From: Holophaga foetida DSM 6591 | GTDB lineage: Bacteria; Acidobacteriota; Holophagae; Holophagales; Holophagaceae | Assembly (NCBI RefSeq): GCF_000242615.2 | Contig: NZ_KI912268.1 | Location: 485,757-549,756 of the forward strand | Direction: 5' to 3' | DNA length: 64,000 bases | Shown here: piece by piece, positions 61,082 to 64,000 of the stretch | Position numbering within the stretch: the stretch's first letter is position 1 | How the letters are laid out: every line of letters starts with the position of its first letter | The notes under the pieces: model-generated | Seen by the model: the letters and a program-made list of their open reading frames with translations, nothing else | What the model was told of the DNA's origin: nothing | Databases searched by the model: none | Translations under genes and position numbers: made by a program

Positions 61082-61831
61082 ATGACCACACCCGTAGCCC
61101 TCATCACCGGCGGCGCCACCGGCATTGGTAAGGCCACTGCCAAAAAACTCGCAAGCAAAGGCATCACTGTCGTCATTAGTGGTCGCCGCAAGGAAATCGG
61201 GGTTGAAGCCGTCAAGGAAATTGAAGCGGTTGCCACGGGTGCCGCTCAAGTGCGGTTCATCCAAAATGACGTGGCTGACGAGAGCGCCGTCAAAGCGATG
61301 ATCGACCAGATCGTCGCGGAGTTTGGTCGTCTCGACATGGCGGTCAACAACGCAGGACTTTACAACGAAGCCGCCACCCTTGATCAATCGGACACTCAGA
61401 AGTTCCGCGCGATGTTCGAAGTTAATGTCATGGGCGTCTACTACAGCATGAAATACGAGATCGCGCAGATGCTCAAGCAGGGCGGAGGTTCGATCGTCAA
61501 CTTGGCATCTGTCGCGGGCCTGAACGGCTTCCCGTGGACGGGAACCTATGTCGCTACAAAACACTCCGTGGTTGGCTTGACCAAATCAGCAGCACTCGAT
61601 CATGCCGCCCAGGGGGTTCGCATCAATGCCGTGGCCCCAGGTGCCATCCGGACGGATATCATCGCCGATCAGATCAAGATGAATGAGCAGGAGTTGGCTG
61701 CATCGCACCCCATTGGTCGTATTGGCGAACCAGAAGAAATTGCCAATGGCATCTCCTGGTTGCTCTCGGATGAAGCTAGTTTCGTCGTCGGACATGTCCT
61801 GAGCATTGATGGTGGCTACCAGGCCAAGTAG
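61082..61831 (+). CDS. Short-chain dehydrogenase/reductase
   Basis: 249 residues of the classical SDR family: NAD(P) motif TGGATGIGKATA (residues 9-20), NNAG, catalytic Ser in LASVAG and the YxxxK pair YVATK. It closes with IRTDI and GHVLSIDGGYQ. GGAG lies seven bases before ATG 61082. The gene uses more AT-ending codons than its neighbours, which hints at recent acquisition. It is followed 13 bases later by an AraC-type regulator that may control it. Upstream, 60854-61081 holds the rnpB promoter region and nothing else clear. Confidence 0.9.
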   Translation: MTTPVALITGGATGIGKATAKKLASKGITVVISGRRKEIGVEAVKEIEAVATGAAQVRFIQNDVADESAVKAMIDQIVAEFGRLDMAVNNAGLYNEAATLDQSDTQKFRAMFEVNVMGVYYSMKYEIAQMLKQGGGSIVNLASVAGLNGFPWTGTYVATKHSVVGLTKSAALDHAAQGVRINAVAPGAIRTDIIADQIKMNEQELAASHPIGRIGEPEEIANGISWLLSDEASFVVGHVLSIDGGYQAK

Positions 61832-61844
61832 AAAGGTGATCCCC

Positions 61845-62858
61845 ATGCCGACCCAGATGCCGGACCAAATCAAGATTCCAAGGACCTTCTGGGTCGGACT
61901 CGGGGCTCTGGGCCTCACCTCCGACGAGGTGCTTCGACACGCGAAGCTGCCCGTCGCCCGCATTGCCCACGAGGGTTCTCTCCGCACCGAGGAGTTCTTT
62001 CTTCTTTGGCAAGCCATAGGCGAACTGGCTCCTGGCTGCGCCGCCGGGCTGAGGCTCATCATGGGCCTCGAACCCGCCCTACTTCCGCCCTCCTTCCTAG
62101 CGGCCCACCATGCCCGTGACTTCCGGGACGCCCTGGCGCGAGTGGCCCGGTTCAAACACCTGTGCTCGCCGGAGCTACTCAGGATCACAAATGGACCCCA
62201 GGAATGCGTGATCGAGCCCGAGTGGCCCCATGGTGGATGCCAAGTCCCCGAAGCGTTAGTGGACGCTACTTTTGGATCCCTGGTTCAGCTCGGGCGCTCC
62301 GGTACGCGTACCGACCTTCACCCCCTCCGTGTAGAACTCATGTGTGCGGATGACAGGTCCGGCCTCCGGCGTGAGTTCTATGGATGCAAGATGCAGTTCC
62401 GGTCTCGTCACAACCGCCTGGTGTTTCGAAGTGCCGATCTGGATCTCCGATTTGCTACCCACAACGAAGAACTACTCGCCATGTTGACCCCCCAATTGGA
62501 GGCGGCCTCCAGAGCGCTCACATCCACCCCCAGGGCCACTGACCAAGTCCGACAGATACTGCCTCGGTTTCTTTCGGCAGGCAGGCCCGAGATCGAGGAG
62601 GTTGCCAAGGAATTGGGGATGAGTTCGCGCAGCCTCCAGCGCCGTATCACCGAAGAAGGTTCCACGTTTCGTGATCTCCTGTCCCAAGCCCGCAGGGCAC
62701 TCGCGCGGGAATACCTTCTGAATCCATCCTTGGATCTGAAGGAGATCGTTTACCTTCTGGGCTATGAGGACTCGCCATCCTTTTATCGCGCCTTCCGGCA
62801 GTGGGAAGGCACCACTCCTGCGAATTGGCGATCCCGGCAATCCATGGTTGAGAACTGA
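61845..62858 (+). CDS. AraC family transcriptional regulator
   Basis: 337 residues. The N-terminal part (about 10-190) matches the arabinose-binding-like domain of the OruR/ArgR-like group (TSDEVLRHAKLPVARIAHEGSLRTEEFFLLWQAIGEL, LRDALARVARF-like block). The C-terminus holds two helix-turn-helix motifs (EEVAKELGMSSRSLQRRITEEGSTFRDLL and DLKEIVYLLGYEDSPSFYRAFRQWEGTTPANWR), diagnostic of the family. ATG 61845 is preferred over 61806, which lies inside the SDR gene. It may regulate the flanking SDR and the NAD(P)-binding protein. Confidence 0.9.
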   Translation: MPTQMPDQIKIPRTFWVGLGALGLTSDEVLRHAKLPVARIAHEGSLRTEEFFLLWQAIGELAPGCAAGLRLIMGLEPALLPPSFLAAHHARDFRDALARVARFKHLCSPELLRITNGPQECVIEPEWPHGGCQVPEALVDATFGSLVQLGRSGTRTDLHPLRVELMCADDRSGLRREFYGCKMQFRSRHNRLVFRSADLDLRFATHNEELLAMLTPQLEAASRALTSTPRATDQVRQILPRFLSAGRPEIEEVAKELGMSSRSLQRRITEEGSTFRDLLSQARRALAREYLLNPSLDLKEIVYLLGYEDSPSFYRAFRQWEGTTPANWRSRQSMVEN

Positions 62859-62892
62859 CACCCCAATTCCACCTGCAGCCTAGGAGGCGAAG

Positions 62893-63582
62893 ATGAAGGT
62901 CGTGCTGTTTGGATCCACAGGGATGATCGGCCAGGGCGTTCTGCGGGAATGCCTGCGCGATGAAAACGTCACGCAGGTCGTGGCGGTGGTGAGGGCGGCC
63001 ACAGGGCGGTCTCTTCCCAAGGTGAAGGAGGTTTGCACGCCAGACCTGTTCGACCTGTCAGCGGTGGAGTCCGATCTCCAGGGAGCCGATGCGTGCTTCG
63101 ATTGTCTGGGGGTTTCGGCGGCAGGATTGGGTGAGGTGGACTACACGCGGCTCACCTACGACCTCACCCTGTCCATCGCCGAGACACTGGTTCGCCTGAA
63201 TCCAGGCATGACCTTCATCTACGTCTCGGGCGCTGGAACAGACAGCAGCGAACGGGGCCGGTCCATGTGGGCCAGGGTCAAGGGCCGCACCGAGAATGCA
63301 CTCCAGCGCCTTCCCTTCGGGCGGGTCTACCTCTTCCGCCCAGGGTTCATCCAGCCGCGGCACGGCATCCGCTCACGGACCCAGTGGTATCGCATCTTCT
63401 ATGCATTGAGCGGCCCCTTCATCTGGCTGATCAACAAGTTCGCCCCTGGGGTCATCCTGAGCACAGAAAGTCTCGGCTGGGCCATGCTCACCGCAGCCCA
63501 GCGAGGTGCGTCAAATGCCGTGCTGGAGGCGCGGGAGCTGAACCGCTTGGCGAATGTCCATCCGTTGAACACGCAGATGTAA
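62893..63582 (+). CDS. NAD(P)H-binding epimerase-like protein
   Basis: 229 residues with a Rossmann start MKVVLFGSTGMIGQGVLRECL (GxxGxxG) and FIYVSGAGTDSS, FRPGFIQPRHG further on, similar to the NAD(P)-binding_10/YwnB-type reductase-like group. It lacks a clear YxxxK catalytic pair. AGGAGG precedes the ATG. It is part of the SDR-AraC cassette and its substrate is unknown. Confidence 0.82.
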   Translation: MKVVLFGSTGMIGQGVLRECLRDENVTQVVAVVRAATGRSLPKVKEVCTPDLFDLSAVESDLQGADACFDCLGVSAAGLGEVDYTRLTYDLTLSIAETLVRLNPGMTFIYVSGAGTDSSERGRSMWARVKGRTENALQRLPFGRVYLFRPGFIQPRHGIRSRTQWYRIFYALSGPFIWLINKFAPGVILSTESLGWAMLTAAQRGASNAVLEARELNRLANVHPLNTQM

Positions 63583-63606
63583 CCATGAATTTCAGCAGGT
63601 ACAGCA

Positions 63607-63626
63607 ACGCCCCCTTTCGGGGGCGT
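63607..63626. terminator. Hairpin terminator between the cassette and the rRNA operon
   Basis: ACGCCCCC and GGGGGCGT form a perfect 8-bp stem; on the minus strand the loop is GAAA. It lies 24 bases after the plus-strand gene, followed by GTGTTTATTT, and 13 bases beyond the 5S 3' end on the minus strand, so it may terminate both. Confidence 0.65.
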
Positions 63627-63639
63627 GTGTTTATTTAAC

Positions 63640-63752
63640 GTCGCGGCGACCTACTTTTCCACCAGTGTCCCTGGCAGTATCATCGGCCCTCTGGAGCTTA
63701 ACTGCCGTGTTCGGAATGGGAACGGGTGTGACCTCCAGGGTATAGCCACGAC
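63640..63752 (-). rRNA. rrf: 5S ribosomal RNA
   Basis: On the minus strand, GTCGTGGC at the 5' end pairs with GCCGCGAC at the 3' end (helix I). Between them lie the conserved blocks ACCTGGAGG-type loop, CACACCCGTTCCCATTCCGAACACGG and CAGTTAAGCTCCAG, and the helix IV/V region ending GGAAAAGTAGGTC. The length of about 113 bases is normal. Confidence 0.95.
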
Positions 63753-63932
63753 GAAGGGCTCTTTCAGATTTCCTTCGGAAATCTGAAAATTCTTTTCGTT
63801 GTGTTTGTCGAAGGGTATTTAGGCGAAGCGATTGAAACAATCGTCTCTCCGAATGCTCCGCGCCCTCAGGCCCGCAGCTCGCTGATCTTGTTTTTTGCAC
63901 TCTGCAAAAAAACAAATGTAATTGATTGATGA
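63753..63932 (-). other. 23S-5S internal transcribed spacer with two hairpins
   Basis: The spacer contains a perfect hairpin around 63770-63798 (TTTCAGATTTCC/GGAAATCTGAAA, loop TTC) and an AT-rich hairpin around 63886-63916 (TTGTTTTTTGCA against TGCAAAAAAACAA). Both are probably processing or antitermination structures of the rRNA transcript. A reading frame across this region and the 5S gene is not a gene. Confidence 0.6.
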
Positions 63933-64000
63933 AAGGTCAAGCCAGTGGACCAATTAGTATCGCTCAGCTCAACGCATTACTGCGCTTACACATGCGACCT
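63933..64000 (-). rRNA. rrl: 23S ribosomal RNA, 3' end only
   Basis: The minus strand reads AGGTCGCATGTGTAAGCGCAG, then TGCGTTGAGCTGAGCGATACTAAT, then GGCTTGACC near the end, matching the conserved last helices and 3' terminus of 23S rRNA. The rest lies beyond the window edge. With the 5S gene this is the distal part of an rRNA operon on the minus strand. Confidence 0.93.

Noticed and set aside
60910..61131. 73-codon ORF starting ATG 60910 ahead of the SDR gene
   Set aside because: It overlaps the SDR start by 50 bases, has no good ribosome binding site and its second half is Arg/His-rich shadow sequence.
63631..63915. Minus-strand reading frame of 94 codons
   Set aside because: It covers the 5S rRNA gene and the rRNA spacer.

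Overview
This window is a chromosomal segment of a Gram-negative, flagellated, high-GC bacterium. Evidence for an outer membrane is LptD, LptB, a fused LptF/LptG, KdsD and a lipoprotein. Evidence for motility and chemotaxis is a flagellin-like gene under a sigma-54-type promoter, two membrane chemoreceptors and a soluble one. Respiration appears menaquinone-based: a futalosine-pathway MqnC, a B-type succinate dehydrogenase/fumarate reductase and a K+-independent membrane pyrophosphatase. This mix fits Acidobacteriota of the Holophaga/Geothrix type best, but that is inferred from gene content and not proven by a marker gene.

Layout. 1-4575: end of an ABC-2 exporter operon (ATPase tail and two permeases; a palindromic dispersed repeat forms the first permease's N-terminus), then pgsA, a DUF502 protein and an ABC ATPase. 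4576-8804: flagellin-like gene and two tandem paralogous chemoreceptors. 8931-11153: bioB, a 38-codon small gene and a secreted protein with a Cys/His/Asp arrangement. 11221-14532: a gene joining an [FeFe]-hydrogenase-like sensor to a chemoreceptor signalling domain, cut from its native start codon and promoter by a complete ISAs1-family element with 15-bp inverted repeats and a 10-bp target duplication. 14562-22103: a DUF47 gene and the pstSCAB-phoU-phoB operon with a candidate Pho box. 22414-28233: RNase E/G, a small membrane ORF coupled to lptD, lptD, and an unknown gene. 28351-34015: an orphan branched-chain-type binding protein, a lipoprotein, a protein with eight CxxC motifs, truA, a CheY-like protein, a PHP phosphoesterase and an exported beta-carbonic anhydrase. 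34102-40198: recJ, an LptC/LptA-like protein, lptB, rpoN and hpf, mostly with overlapping start/stop codons. 40276-48678: mqnC, tRNA-Gln, spoVG, kdsD, fused lptF-lptG, a COG2509 flavoprotein, pyrD and ychJ. 48914-55421: hppA, then a tandemly duplicated terminator/promoter region holding a 26-codon chimeric ORF, then sdhCAB. 55518-60509: a methyltransferase, an MFS transporter and a large beta-propeller diguanylate cyclase. 60494-64000: rnpB, a short SDR/AraC/NAD(P)-binding cassette, and the end of an rRNA operon (5S and the 3' end of 23S, minus strand).

How the genes fit together: the segment gathers envelope biogenesis (lptD, lptCA-like, lptB, lptFG, kdsD, pgsA), phosphate uptake and its regulation, chemotaxis/motility with rpoN, and electron transport (mqnC, sdhCAB, hppA, pyrD). 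The least ordinary items are the IS-decapitated hydrogenase-like chemoreceptor, the hppA/sdhC junction duplication, the eight-CxxC protein, the fused Lpt components and the palindromic repeat read into a permease. No CRISPR array, prophage or plasmid functions were seen.
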